Source: CAIWHR01 sp963724975 (lineage in GTDB: Bacteria > Pseudomonadota > Gammaproteobacteria > Burkholderiales > Casimicrobiaceae). From it: a DNA stretch of 64,000 nt. The stretch lies in NCBI GenBank assembly GCA_963724975.1, contig CAVRXB010000005.1, forward strand, positions 806,001 through 870,000. Reading direction: 5' to 3'. This document shows, piece by piece, positions 34,886 to 43,996 of the stretch; position 1 is the first letter of the stretch; each line of letters starts with the position of its first letter. The notes under the pieces were generated by a model, which ran no database searches, was not told where the DNA came from, and saw only the letters and a program-made list of their open reading frames with translations. The translations under genes and the position numbers were made by a program.

Positions 34886-35560
34886 TTATCGGATGCCAAG
34901 GGTCTGCAGCGCCTCTGGCGCAACGCTTGCGCCCGGCCCGATTCCGGTGCACCAGTCGATGTCGGCGACGAGCGGCGCCGGAAGTCGCGCCGCCAACGCT
35001 GTGATGTTGTCGTCCGCCGCCTCCATCGCCGGATCGATGCGGTTGGCAATCCAGCCCGCGAGCATGATGCCGCGTGCCGAAACGGCGTGTGCCGACAGCA
35101 GCGCGTGATTGAGGCAGCCAAGGCGAATACCGACCACCAGTACCATACGGAGGCGCAATTGCGCGGCAACGTCGAGCATGTCAGCCGTAGCACTCAAGGG
35201 CACCAGCACGCCGCCTGCACCCTCGACGATGACGACGTCTGCGCGCGCGCTGAGGCGGTCATACGCCGCGGCGATCGTCCCAAGATCGATCGTCACGCCG
35301 GATCGCGCCGCGGCAAGATGCGGAGCGATCGCTGGCGCAAACGAAAACGGATTCACATCGGCGAGCGACGCTTCCACATTGCCGGCGGCGATCAGCGCGC
35401 CGACATCGGCATTGAACGTCGCGCCCGGCAAAATCCCCGCCGCCACGGGTTTCATTCCGACCGCGCGCGCGCCGCCTGCAACGAGCGCGCGCAGGAGCGC
35501 GGTCGCAACGAGCGTCTTGCCGACGCCGGTGTCGGTGCCAGAAATGAAGAGTCCGCTCAT
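34886..35560 (-). CDS. bioD: Dethiobiotin synthetase
   Basis: A 224-residue P-loop enzyme closing the ureido ring to form dethiobiotin from DAPA, ATP and CO2. The P-loop is GTDTGVGKT at 8-16, MKPVAAG holds the substrate lysine, and VIVEGAGGVLVPL is the second signature. It overlaps the bioC stop by four bases (35557-35560) and is the last gene of bioB-F-H-C-D. Confidence 0.95.
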   Translation of the reverse strand: MSGLFISGTDTGVGKTLVATALLRALVAGGARAVGMKPVAAGILPGATFNADVGALIAAGNVEASLADVNPFSFAPAIAPHLAAARSGVTIDLGTIAAAYDRLSARADVVIVEGAGGVLVPLSATADMLDVAAQLRLRMVLVVGIRLGCLNHALLSAHAVSARGIMLAGWIANRIDPAMEAADDNITALAARLPAPLVADIDWCTGIGPGASVAPEALQTLGIR

Positions 35561-36483
35561 CGCTCGAACTGCACGATGGCATGCCCTTCCGCCGTACGCC
35601 GCGGCGCCGCTTTCCACGCGTGGCCGTAGATCACCTCGAACGTCGCCGCAATCCGCCCATCCGCTGCCCGACCCGGCACTGCCTCGAGTGATGCGAGTGC
35701 GCGCTCGAAACGCCCGCGCCCCGTGAGGCCGCGCCGGCGACCTTGCGCTGCGTTGGTCGCGCCGATGGCCTTGAGATCACCGGCCATCGATCGTGCATCC
35801 GCGTAGGTCAGTGTGAGCATTTCCATTTGCATCACCGGATCGGCGAATCCGGACTGAATGAGTAGGTCGCCGACGTCGTGCATGTCGACAAAGCGCCCCA
35901 CATGCGGATGGTTGTCTACGGCAGCGAACGCCGCACGCAGTTCCTTGAGCGTATCCGGGCCGAATGTCGTAAACGTTATGAGACCGCCGATTTCGAGCAC
36001 GCGGTGAATCTCGGCAATAGCCCGCGGCAGGTCGGCGACCCATTGCAGCGTGAGATTGCTCCACACGAGTCCGAACGTCCCCGCCGCGAACGGGAGCGAC
36101 CCAGCGTCGCCGCAGACGAGCAACGCCGCACCCGGTACGCGCACGCCCAACGGCGAGAGCAGCCGGTCAACGAGCGAGCGGTTCTCGCGGATGCGCTCGC
36201 GCGTTGCAACAAGCATCGGGAGCGCGACGTCCAATGCGACACGGCGCGCCAGCGGATATCGTGCGGCGAGCTCGGGCAGCGCATCGCCCGTTCCGCAACC
36301 GGCATCGAGAATCGTCGCCGGCGCGAGCCGCATGACGTCGAGACGTTCCATCATCCGCGCGCCGACTTCCCGCTGCAGCACCGCGGCCGCATCGTAAGTT
36401 CGCGCCGCGCGCTCGAAGTGCCGGCGCACCGCCCGCGGATCGATCGCGGCGGGATCGGGTTCGCGCGGCCGATCAGCGGTCAT
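35557..36483 (-). CDS. bioC: Malonyl-ACP O-methyltransferase
   Basis: A 308-residue SAM-dependent methyltransferase that caps malonyl-ACP to let fatty acid synthesis make pimeloyl-ACP methyl ester. SAM motif I ILDAGCGTGDALPEL is near 58-72 and LVWSNLTLQWVADLPRAIAEI is typical of BioC. The C-terminal part includes EVIYGHAWKA. It overlaps bioH and bioD by four bases each. Confidence 0.93.
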   Translation of the reverse strand: MTADRPREPDPAAIDPRAVRRHFERAARTYDAAAVLQREVGARMMERLDVMRLAPATILDAGCGTGDALPELAARYPLARRVALDVALPMLVATRERIRENRSLVDRLLSPLGVRVPGAALLVCGDAGSLPFAAGTFGLVWSNLTLQWVADLPRAIAEIHRVLEIGGLITFTTFGPDTLKELRAAFAAVDNHPHVGRFVDMHDVGDLLIQSGFADPVMQMEMLTLTYADARSMAGDLKAIGATNAAQGRRRGLTGRGRFERALASLEAVPGRAADGRIAATFEVIYGHAWKAAPRRTAEGHAIVQFER

Positions 36484-37337
36484 CGCGCGCCTTCCACGTT
36501 GGCGCTGGGGTCGGCAATGGGCTTGGCAATAGGGTCGGCAACCGAGGTCGCTGTCGTGCCCGCCGAGAGAAATCCGCGGAGCGCACGCACGAATTCATCG
36601 GGGTGCGACAGGAACGGCACATGCGCAGCGCCATCGATCGACACGAATCGGCCGTTCGCCATTGCCGATGCGAGCCATTCGCCCGCGGTCGCCGGCACCA
36701 GCGTATCCCGATCGCCCGCGATGACCAGCGTGGGGCGGAGGACTCGCCCCACCTCGGCACGCAAATCCGTCGTTGCGAGCGCGGCAAACGCCTCCGCCAG
36801 CGTGCGCCGCGACGGCTCGCCGCGCGCGAAGATCTCGCCGCGAAGCGCCGCCAATGCCGCGCGTCCGTGCTCGCTGCCGCGCAGTTGCAACGTCAGGAAG
36901 CGCAGCACGGTCGGCTTCCACGCGATAGCGAGCTCGTCACCGAATCGCTTCAGCGTTTCATGCGATATGGCGTGATCCCACCCGTCGCCGGCAACGAATC
37001 GCGGCGTCGTCGCGACGAGAGCGAGACGGGAAACGCGTTGCGGATTGGCCAACGCCCACGCGAGCGCAATCTGACCGCCCAGCGACCAGCCGACGATGTC
37101 GAGTGGCGATGGCTCGGCGGAGAAAGCCGCTTCGAGCGAAGCGACGACGCGGGCGATCGTGAACGCAGATGCGGGCGCACTGTAGCCGTGCCCGGGCAAG
37201 TCGACAGCATGGACGCGATGATGAGGCGCGAGACGCGGCCCCACGGGATCCCAGACGCCGGAATGCATCGCCCATCCGTGGAGCAGCACGAGCGGCGGAC
37301 CGCGACCGGATGACTCGACGTGCAGCTGCGCACTCAC
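36480..37337 (-). CDS. bioH: Pimeloyl-ACP methyl ester carboxylesterase
   Basis: A 285-residue alpha/beta hydrolase that releases pimeloyl-ACP from its methyl ester. The nucleophile is Ser85 in IVGWSLGGQIAL, the acid is the Asp of GDRDTLVP and the base is the His of GAAHVPFLS. The start has LVLLHGWAMHSGVWDPVG. A 25-residue C-terminal tail with repeated ADPIAKPIADP is unusual for the family. It overlaps bioF and bioC by four bases each. Confidence 0.92.
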   Translation of the reverse strand: MSAQLHVESSGRGPPLVLLHGWAMHSGVWDPVGPRLAPHHRVHAVDLPGHGYSAPASAFTIARVVASLEAAFSAEPSPLDIVGWSLGGQIALAWALANPQRVSRLALVATTPRFVAGDGWDHAISHETLKRFGDELAIAWKPTVLRFLTLQLRGSEHGRAALAALRGEIFARGEPSRRTLAEAFAALATTDLRAEVGRVLRPTLVIAGDRDTLVPATAGEWLASAMANGRFVSIDGAAHVPFLSHPDEFVRALRGFLSAGTTATSVADPIAKPIADPSANVEGAR

Positions 37338-38527
37338 CGTGATTCCGTCGCGCCGAATTCAGGTGCAAGCGCGACAAGTGCATCGGCGAGCGCGTCGACC
37401 TCGGCGCGCGTATGGGAGGCGCTCAACGACACCCGCAATCGCGCGGTGCCCCGTGGGACCGTCGGCGGTCGAATCGCAGGGACCCAGAATCCACGCTGCA
37501 TCAGCGCGGCGGAAAGTCCGACGGCGGCTTCATTGCCGCCGACGACTACCGGCTGAATCGCGGTTCTCGAATCGGCGAGCTTGAAAGGAAGCGAACGCGC
37601 GCGTTCGCGAAATTGCTCGATCAGCGCCGCGAGGTGGGCTCGCCGCGGCGCATCGTCGCGAATGATCGCCAGGCTTGCGTGAAGTGCCTCGGCGAGAAGC
37701 GGCGGCGCAGCCGTCGTGTAGATGTACGGACGCGCGGTCTGCACCAGCGTTTCGATCACCGCCGGATGCGCGGTGACGAAGGCGCCCGCAACGCCGGCCG
37801 CCTTGCCCATCGTTCCCATGAGAACGATGCGTTCGGACGCGAGCCTGAACTCGGCGACCGATCCGCGGCCTTCGCCCAGCACACCGAAACCGTGCGCATC
37901 GTCGACGACGAGCCACGCGTCGAACTCGTCGGCGAGCTCGAGCAGGGCGGGCAGCGGCGCGAGATCGCCGTCCATGCTGAACACCGCATCGGTCGCGATC
38001 AGCTTGCGTCTCGCCTTGGAAGTGGCGAGCCGCGCGCGCAGGGCGGCAACATCGCAGTGCGCGTAGCGGACGAAATCGGCGCGCGCGAGCAGTGCGCCGT
38101 CGTTGAGACAGGCATGGTTCAGTCGATCCCCGAAGATGACATCGCCGCGGCCGGCGAGCGCGGTGAGTATCGCGATGTTGGCGAGATAGCCGGACGAGAA
38201 CGTCAGCGCTCGCGCTTTGGCGCAAGGCCCGGCGAACGCCGCAAGCTCGGTCTCGAGCGTCGCGTGCGAGGCAAAATGGCCGGCGACAAGATGCGATGCG
38301 CCAGCGCCCACGCCGAAGCGTTGCGCCGCGGCGCGCGTGGCGGCGATCAGGGAAGGATGATTCGCGAGGCCAAGATAGTCATTGCTTGCGAACGCGACCA
38401 ATTCGCGCCCATCGACGACGACGCGCGCGCCTTGCGGCGATTCGACGATGCGACGAGTACGCGCAAGTCCCGCTGCGGCGCGGTCGGCGAGATTGCGCTC
38501 GAGCGAACCGACGAGTGACACGGACAC
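37334..38527 (-). CDS. bioF: 8-Amino-7-oxononanoate synthase
   Basis: A 397-residue PLP enzyme condensing pimeloyl-ACP and alanine. Family motifs are LVAFASNDYLGLANHP, VGAGASHLVAGH, IFGDRLNHACLNDGALL, TDAVFSMDGDLAPLPALLEL, VVDDAHGFGVLG and the PLP lysine in VLMGTMGKAAGVAGAF. It starts seven bases after bioB and overlaps bioH by four bases. Confidence 0.95.
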   Translation of the reverse strand: MSVSLVGSLERNLADRAAAGLARTRRIVESPQGARVVVDGRELVAFASNDYLGLANHPSLIAATRAAAQRFGVGAGASHLVAGHFASHATLETELAAFAGPCAKARALTFSSGYLANIAILTALAGRGDVIFGDRLNHACLNDGALLARADFVRYAHCDVAALRARLATSKARRKLIATDAVFSMDGDLAPLPALLELADEFDAWLVVDDAHGFGVLGEGRGSVAEFRLASERIVLMGTMGKAAGVAGAFVTAHPAVIETLVQTARPYIYTTAAPPLLAEALHASLAIIRDDAPRRAHLAALIEQFRERARSLPFKLADSRTAIQPVVVGGNEAAVGLSAALMQRGFWVPAIRPPTVPRGTARLRVSLSASHTRAEVDALADALVALAPEFGATESR

Positions 38528-38534
38528 GGACGCT

Positions 38535-39554
38535 TCAGGCGACCGGCGCGTCGGTCGCGTGAAGGCCGAGCGAAGCGAGAAGCGCGCGGTCAGCCGCGAT
38601 TTCCGGATTGCCTGTCGTCAGGAGCTTGTCGCCGTAGAAAATCGAGTTGGCGCCCGCGACGAAGCACAGCGCCTGCACCGCATCGCCGAGCTCGCGGCGG
38701 CCGGCGGAGAGCCGCACCATCGCCTTCGGCATCGTGATCCGCGCCACGGCGACCGTGCGCACGAATTCCAGCGGGTCAAGCGCGGCGTCGCCGCCGAATC
38801 GATCGTGCAGTGGCGTCCCTGCGACCTGTACGAGATGGTTGATCGGAACCGATTCGGGATAGGGATCCAGGTTCGCGAGCGCAGCGATGAGACCCGCGCG
38901 CTGCGTCCGCGATTCACCCATGCCGACGATCCCGCCGCAGCATACGAAAAGCCCCGCGTTACGCACACGCGCGAGCGTTTCGAGCCGATCGTCGTAGTCG
39001 CGGGTCGTGATCACATCGCCGTAGAATTCCGGCGCCGTATCGAGATTGTGGTTGTAATAGTCGAGACCGGCACCCTTCAACGACTCCGCCTGGCCGTCTT
39101 TCAGCATCCCAAGCGTGCAACAGGTCTCCAGCCCGAGCGCTTTCACGCCGCGCACCATCTCGAGCACGGGCACGAGGTCGCGATCCTTCGGTCCGCGCCA
39201 GGCGGCGCCCATGCAAAAGCGCGTCGCGCCCTGCGCCTTGGCCGCACCCGCCGCGGCGAGCACCGCGTCGATGTCGACCAGTTTCTCGTCCTCGACGGTT
39301 GTGTGGTAGCGCTTTGCCTGCGGGCAGTAGCCGCAGTCCTCGGGACAACCGCCCGTTTTTATCGACAGCAGCGTCGAGAGCTGAACGGCATTTCGCGCAT
39401 GATGCTCGCGATGCACTTGCTGGGCGCGGAAGATGAGCTCGGGGAACGGCAGCGCGAACAGCGCCTCGATCGCCGCGAGCGTCCACTTCGAAGACGCCGA
39501 TGCGCGGGCGGTCCGCGATTTGTGATTGTCAATCGTGCTTCTGGCGGATGGCAT
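38535..39554 (-). CDS. bioB: Biotin synthase
   Basis: A 339-residue radical SAM enzyme inserting sulfur into dethiobiotin. The cluster motif CPEDCGYC gives Cys70, Cys74 and Cys77. YYNHNLDTAPEFYGDVITTR, CCGGIVGMGES and the C-terminal ANSIFYGDKLLTTGNP bind substrate and the second cluster. It is the first gene of the biotin operon and divergent from comF. No clear BirA operator is seen upstream. Confidence 0.96.
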   Translation of the reverse strand: MPSARSTIDNHKSRTARASASSKWTLAAIEALFALPFPELIFRAQQVHREHHARNAVQLSTLLSIKTGGCPEDCGYCPQAKRYHTTVEDEKLVDIDAVLAAAGAAKAQGATRFCMGAAWRGPKDRDLVPVLEMVRGVKALGLETCCTLGMLKDGQAESLKGAGLDYYNHNLDTAPEFYGDVITTRDYDDRLETLARVRNAGLFVCCGGIVGMGESRTQRAGLIAALANLDPYPESVPINHLVQVAGTPLHDRFGGDAALDPLEFVRTVAVARITMPKAMVRLSAGRRELGDAVQALCFVAGANSIFYGDKLLTTGNPEIAADRALLASLGLHATDAPVA

Positions 39555-39737
39555 CGCGCGTGTCTCGTGCGTTAGATTCGGCGGCGGATCGAGTGTCGCG
39601 GGAGGGAGCTCCCCTTGTCAAATCGCGCAACGGAAACATTTGACTGCGCCGATGCGCGCGGAATCGCCCTTCCGTGCGCAAACGAAGTCGCTTCGGCGCA
39701 GCGCGCAGGCTTGCGGTTGCGCGCGCTGCGCGGGCGA

Positions 39738-40442
39738 ATGATGCGCGTTGCGCAGCTAACGTTGCCGCAGCATTGCCAATTGTGCGTCGCGAACTCCGGA
39801 TCGAGATTGCTGTGCGACGCATGCGTTGCCGATCTTCCGCGGCTTGGCGCCTGCTGCCCCGTTTGCGCGCTTCCTTCGGCGGATGGCGCCTGCTGCGGCG
39901 CTTGTCTCGCGTATCCTCCCCCGTGGTCCCGCACGACCGCCGCGCTCGTTTACGCATTTCCGGTCGACCGGTTGCTGCAGCAGTTGAAGTATGGCGGGCG
40001 TCTCGCTTTGGCAGACTGGGCGGGCGAGACGCTGGCAAACGCGGTGCGCCCGAGCTTCGTCTCGCGCGCCCCATCGGATCGGCCGGACCGAATCGTCGCG
40101 TTGCCGCTCGCCACCGCGCGCCAGCGCGAACGAGGATTCAATCAGGCGCGTGAAATTGCCGCCCGCGTTGCGAGCACGATTGCCTTGCCGCTCCAGTCGC
40201 CTCTCGGTCGAGTCGCCGGCGGGAAGCCGCAGGCTGCGCTCGCATGGAAAGACCGCTCGAACAACGTTCGTGGGGCATTCCATGTAGACAAAGACGTGCG
40301 CGGCGGGCGCATCGCGCTGATCGACGATGTGATGACCACCGGCGCCACGCTCGCTGAGGCTGCGCGCGTCCTCATTAAGTCCGGCGCGGCGGACGTCGAG
40401 TGCTGGGTTGTCGCGCGTACGCTGCGCATTGACAACGCTTAG
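39738..40442 (+). CDS. comF: ComF family phosphoribosyltransferase-like protein
   Basis: A ComF protein of about 234 residues. The N-terminal zinc ribbon has CxxC pairs (CQLC, CDAC, CPVC, CGAC). The C-terminal type I phosphoribosyltransferase domain carries RERGFNQARE and the PRPP loop IALIDDVMTTGATLAEAARVL. It is linked to DNA uptake in competent bacteria, with the exact activity unknown. Two starts are possible: the ATG at 39738, giving a normal N-terminus, and a TTG at 39615 with a strong GGAGGGAG ribosome site. I favour the ATG because the extra 41 residues lack family character. Confidence 0.88.
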   Translation: MMRVAQLTLPQHCQLCVANSGSRLLCDACVADLPRLGACCPVCALPSADGACCGACLAYPPPWSRTTAALVYAFPVDRLLQQLKYGGRLALADWAGETLANAVRPSFVSRAPSDRPDRIVALPLATARQRERGFNQAREIAARVASTIALPLQSPLGRVAGGKPQAALAWKDRSNNVRGAFHVDKDVRGGRIALIDDVMTTGATLAEAARVLIKSGAADVECWVVARTLRIDNA

Positions 40443-40504
40443 CCGAGTCCGTGGCGCCGGGTGGTACGCTCGACACCCGGCGCTTGATGTTCCCCCGGCG
40501 AATC

Positions 40505-40978
40505 ATGTTTTCCGTCGTTCTCGTCCATCCGGAAATCCCGCCCAATACCGGCAACGTGATCCGGCTCACCGCCAACACGGCCACCGACCTCCATCTCGTC
40601 GAGCCGCTGGGCTTCCGAATGGACGACCGTGAGCTGAAACGCGCGGGGCTCGACTATCACGAGTACGCGCGCGTCGTTGTCCACCGCGATTTCGCTGCCT
40701 GCCGCGCGGCGATCGATGCCTTAGCTCCACGCCGCTGGTTTGCGTTCACGACGAGCGCCACGACATCGCTCTACGAGGTCCGATTTGAAGCGGGCGACGT
40801 GCTCGTCTTCGGTTGCGAAACATCGGGGCTGCCCGCGGATATCGTCCAGCAATTCGCGCTCAACGCTCGGGTGCGCATTCCGATGCGTCCGGACGTGCGG
40901 AGCCTCAATCTGTCCAATGCCGTCGCGGTAGCCGTCTACGAGGCGTGGCGGCAGAACGGATTGCGCGGCGCTTGCTGA
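40505..40978 (+). CDS. trmL: tRNA (cytidine(34)-2'-O)-methyltransferase
   Basis: A 157-residue SPOUT-fold methyltransferase modifying position 34 of leucine tRNAs. It starts MFSVVLVHPEIPPNTGNVIRL and has the knot motifs VLVFGCETSGLPADI and RIPMRPDVRSLNLSNAVAVA. Length is standard. It follows comF on the same strand after 62 bases. An upstream in-frame ATG at 40487 adds six residues and is less likely. Confidence 0.95.
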   Translation: MFSVVLVHPEIPPNTGNVIRLTANTATDLHLVEPLGFRMDDRELKRAGLDYHEYARVVVHRDFAACRAAIDALAPRRWFAFTTSATTSLYEVRFEAGDVLVFGCETSGLPADIVQQFALNARVRIPMRPDVRSLNLSNAVAVAVYEAWRQNGLRGAC

Positions 40979-40982
40979 CGCA

Positions 40983-41507
40983 CTATTTCGCCGCGCTCGC
41001 CACGCCGTTCATTCCGAGCGCATTCATGACGAACCGCAGCTCGTAGTCGCGATCGACGACGCGCTGCTGCTGCGTCTTGCCGGTGCCGTGACCGCTGTCG
41101 AAATCCATGTACAGCAGGAAGGGCGCGACCTGGCCGGGATTGTTCTGCGCCACGGCGACGAACTTCTTCGCGTGCAGCGGATCGACGCGCGAATCGTACT
41201 CGCCGGCGACAATCAGCGTTTCCGGCATGTTCACGCCCTGGCGCACGTTCTGATACGGCGAGTAGCGCAGGATCCAGCGAAAGTCCGCGGGGCGATCCGG
41301 ATCGCCGTACTCGGCAATCCAATATCGCGCGATCAGGAACTTGTGATAGCGCACCATGTCGAGCAGGGGCACCTGGCAGATCGCCGCGCGAAAGAGGTCG
41401 GGGCGTTGCGTCTCGACCACCGGCCGCTCCGGCGTCGCCGGCGGGAAGAACGCCGCATCGGCCCCTCGCGCGCCATCGGCCGCCGCGCCCGTCAACGTGG
41501 CGAACAC
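40983..41507 (-). pseudogene. Remnant of an S9 (prolyl oligopeptidase) peptidase with internal deletion
   Basis: The frame encodes the C-terminal part of a prolyl oligopeptidase: QRPDLFRAAICQVPLLDMVRYH, GEYDSRVDPLHAKKF with the catalytic Asp, and DFDSGHGTGKT with the catalytic His. Upstream in the same frame is signal-peptide-like sequence (CIAAALVFATLTGAAADG, then AFFPPATPERPVVET), which would normally precede the N-terminal domain. The propeller and the nucleophile Ser motif are missing between VVET and QRPD, so an in-frame deletion of about 500 residues is implied. An ATG at 41550 would complete the N-terminus only if one extra base (near 41535) is removed. It cannot be an active serine peptidase. 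Confidence 0.75.
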
Positions 41508-41558
41508 GAGGGCAGCCGCGATGCAATTCGTCGCTTCGTCCGCACGCCATCACCTCCG

Positions 41559-42572
41559 TCAACCTGCCTCCGCGCGCGGTTCGCGCCGCAACAGCGCAAG
41601 GACCGCATCGCGAGGCGAAAGATTTTCGTACAGAACACGATACACGGCGTCGACGATCGGCATTTCGATGCCGTGATGCCGTGACAGGATTCGCGCTGCG
41701 CGGGCAGCCGCCACGCCTTCGGCGACGTGACCGAGTTCGGCGAGGGCCCGCGTCAGCGTGCGCCCGCGGGCCATCTCGAGTCCCACGCGCCGATTGCGCG
41801 ACAGATCGCCGGTGCACGTCAGCACGAGATCTCCCAGTCCCGCGAGACCCATCAGCGTGTCGCGCCGGCCGCCAAGCGCATGGGACAGCCGCCCGGTCTC
41901 GGCGAGCCCGCGCGTGATCAGCGCGGCGCGGGCGTTGTGGCCAAAACCCAGGCCGTCGCTCGCCCCGGCGGCAATCGCCAGCACGTTTTTTACCGCTCCT
42001 CCCACTTCGACACCCGCAATGTCGTCGCTTTCGTAGGCGCGCAGCGAATCGGCGCGCAACAGCGCCGCGACGCGCGCGGCGAGAGCCGATTCGGTGGCTG
42101 CCACGGCAACTGCGGTTGGCAAACCGTGAGCGACTTCTTCCGCAAAGCTCGGCCCCGAGACGACGCCAACGGGCGCCGGCCACCGCGCCGCCAGAACCTG
42201 GTGCGCAAGACCGATGCCGACTGGGAAATCAGGCGACGGCGGGACCTCGACAAAACCTTTCGATAGCCACACGAGCGGCGCTCGGGCTCCCGCGCTCGCG
42301 AGTTGATCGGCGAGCCCCGACAATGCCGCCATCGGCGTGGCGGCGATCAGCATTTCCGCTCGTGCCGCTGTAGCGAAGTCGGCACTCACTGCCAATGCCT
42401 TGGGCAACATCGCGCCCGACAGGTAGCGTTCATTGCAGCGTGCGTCGGCGATCTCCTGCGCTCGCGTTGCGTTTCGCGCCCACAGCGTGACCCGCACATC
42501 GTCCCGGCGGGCAAGATGCGCGGCGAGCGCGGTCCCCCACGCTCCTGCGCCCAGGATTGCGATCGTCGTCAT
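41559..42572 (-). CDS. gpsA: NAD(P)-dependent glycerol-3-phosphate dehydrogenase
   Basis: A 337-residue enzyme making sn-glycerol 3-phosphate for phospholipids. It has the nucleotide-binding start IAILGAGAWGTALAAHLARR, VWLSKGF, VVSGPSFAEEVAHGLPTA, GAVKNVLAIAAGASDGLG and DLVLTCTGDLSRNR. The ATG at 42572 is the only start giving the correct N-terminus. It lies 37 bases past the SH3-domain gene on the same strand. Confidence 0.96.
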   Translation of the reverse strand: MTTIAILGAGAWGTALAAHLARRDDVRVTLWARNATRAQEIADARCNERYLSGAMLPKALAVSADFATAARAEMLIAATPMAALSGLADQLASAGARAPLVWLSKGFVEVPPSPDFPVGIGLAHQVLAARWPAPVGVVSGPSFAEEVAHGLPTAVAVAATESALAARVAALLRADSLRAYESDDIAGVEVGGAVKNVLAIAAGASDGLGFGHNARAALITRGLAETGRLSHALGGRRDTLMGLAGLGDLVLTCTGDLSRNRRVGLEMARGRTLTRALAELGHVAEGVAAARAARILSRHHGIEMPIVDAVYRVLYENLSPRDAVLALLRREPRAEAG

Positions 42573-42609
42573 CGAGGTGCGACCGGTCGGCGCCGGCCAA
42601 CGCTGCGCT

Positions 42610-43092
42610 TCAGAGTCCGAACACCTGCGTGATGCGCACGAATCCCGTCTGGCCGTCCCGGTGGCGGACCTTGACCCAGCCAGGTGCGGAGGTGGTGGCA
42701 GCGGAGGTCGCTGTTTCGGCAAACTCGAGCAGAACGTGCTGCTCCGCGCGAAAGACAAGAGCCGCGGTGTCCTCGGGATTCGCCCGCACCTCGGCCAGCG
42801 GTGCGCGCACCACGAGCGTACGTTTGTCGGCGAGCGACTTCTTCTCGACCCAGCCGATCGTTCCGCCGGCATCGCGGACCTTGCTCCAGCCCTCCACCGG
42901 GACGATGACTTCCAACGGCGTGTCGCGTCCCAGCACAAAAAGCGGCTTCGCCTTTGCCGAGGGTGCATCGTAGAGCACCGTCGCCGGCTCGCCGATCGAC
43001 CGATACTCGGCTGCGATCGCGTGGGTCGCCGCGAGCACGCCGCACACGACTACGGCCAGCGAAACACGGCGCGCCATTACACCGCTTCTCAT
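42610..43092 (-). CDS. Exported SH3-domain protein
   Basis: A 160-residue protein with a signal peptide (VSLAVVVCGVLAATHAIA) and two bacterial SH3 repeats: EPATVLYDAPSAKAKPLFVL with GWSKVRDAGGTIGWVEKKSL, and RTLVVRAPLAEVRANP with GWVKVRHRDGQTGFVRITQV. Such proteins bind cell-wall peptides. It lies between secB and gpsA, a common arrangement in betaproteobacteria. Start at 43092 or at the internal ATG at 43077; the signal peptide is intact either way. Confidence 0.82.
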   Translation of the reverse strand: MRSGVMARRVSLAVVVCGVLAATHAIAAEYRSIGEPATVLYDAPSAKAKPLFVLGRDTPLEVIVPVEGWSKVRDAGGTIGWVEKKSLADKRTLVVRAPLAEVRANPEDTAALVFRAEQHVLLEFAETATSAATTSAPGWVKVRHRDGQTGFVRITQVFGL

Positions 43093-43164
43093 TTGACGCC
43101 TCGGTTGCCTTGGGGCCTGTTAACGCTATGGACACAAACGCGTTGCACGGGCGAAAACACCCAG

Positions 43165-43647
43165 CTAGTTCACAGCGGCCGCCGGCGCCGGTTGCTCCAT
43201 TTGCACCAGCTGCTGCTGGTAGATCGCCTCGAAGTTGATCGGTGCAAGATGCACGGGCGGGAATCCGGCGCGGCCCACCGCGTCCGCAAGCGTTTCCCGA
43301 AGATAGGGGAAGAGCACATTCGGACAGTTGATCGCAATCACCGGTTGCAGATGTTCGGGCGGGATGCCGCGGATCGTGAAAATGCCGGCTTGTGAAGCCT
43401 CGACGAGAAACAGCGTGCGATCGCTAGTCTTCGCCGTCAGCGTGATGGTCAACACACACTCATAGACGTCGGGATCGATCTGCTCGCCGCGCGTGCGGAG
43501 CCCGACCTCGACATTAGGCGGCTCCGTCGTCTTGAACGATTGCGGCGACCCCGGGCACTCGAGAGAGAGATCCTTGACGTAGATCTTGTCGATGGAAAAT
43601 GCGACCGCGGCGTCGGACGCGGAAAGGGGTTGCTGGGACTCAGCCAT
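43165..43647 (-). CDS. secB: Protein-export chaperone SecB
   Basis: A 160-residue tetrameric chaperone that holds preproteins unfolded and passes them to SecA. Conserved stretches are FSIDKIYVKDLSLECPGSP, LTITLTAKTSDRTLFLVEA, GIFTIRGIP, CPNVLFPYLRETLADAVGRAGFPPVHLAPINFEAIY. It lies 69 bases past grxC. It would serve the exported proteins encoded elsewhere in the window. Confidence 0.97.
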   Translation of the reverse strand: MAESQQPLSASDAAVAFSIDKIYVKDLSLECPGSPQSFKTTEPPNVEVGLRTRGEQIDPDVYECVLTITLTAKTSDRTLFLVEASQAGIFTIRGIPPEHLQPVIAINCPNVLFPYLRETLADAVGRAGFPPVHLAPINFEAIYQQQLVQMEQPAPAAAVN

Positions 43648-43716
43648 GATGCGTTCCTTAGAAAATGGGCAAACCGGTGATTTTACGCGCTTTCACCGGG
43701 CGGCGACCACCGGTGA

Positions 43717-43995
43717 CTAGGGATTGGCGCCGGCGAGAAGCGGGACGAGCCCGCCGGCTTGATCGAGCGCGACCAAGTCCTCGTAGCCGCCGACGTGGAC
43801 GTCGCCCACGTAGATCTGCGGGACAGTGCGGCGCCCGGTCTTTTTCATCATCTCGACCCGCTCGCCCGCGTCGAGGTCGACGCGAATCTTGGCAATCGAC
43901 GTGACACCTTTGGTGCCGAGATAGCGCTCGGCGCGAACGCAGAAGGGGCACATCGCGGTCGTGTACATCGTGATGGTCGGCGTGCCGATCGCCAC
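43717..43995 (-). CDS. grxC: Glutaredoxin 3
   Basis: A 92-residue dithiol glutaredoxin with active site CPFC (Cys16 and Cys19), the cis-Pro motif GRRTVPQIYVGDVHVGG and ALDQAGGLVPLL. The start is a GTG at 43995 with GGAGAA six bases upstream. The stop of the rhodanese gene lies one base before it, so the two genes are tightly coupled. Confidence 0.93.
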   Translation of the reverse strand: MAIGTPTITMYTTAMCPFCVRAERYLGTKGVTSIAKIRVDLDAGERVEMMKKTGRRTVPQIYVGDVHVGGYEDLVALDQAGGLVPLLAGANP

Positions 43996-43996
43996 G

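Noticed and set aside
40936..42183. A 415-codon minus-strand frame over the S9 remnant and gpsA
   Set aside because: Out of frame with both; composition is almost entirely Arg, Ala, Gly and Ser.
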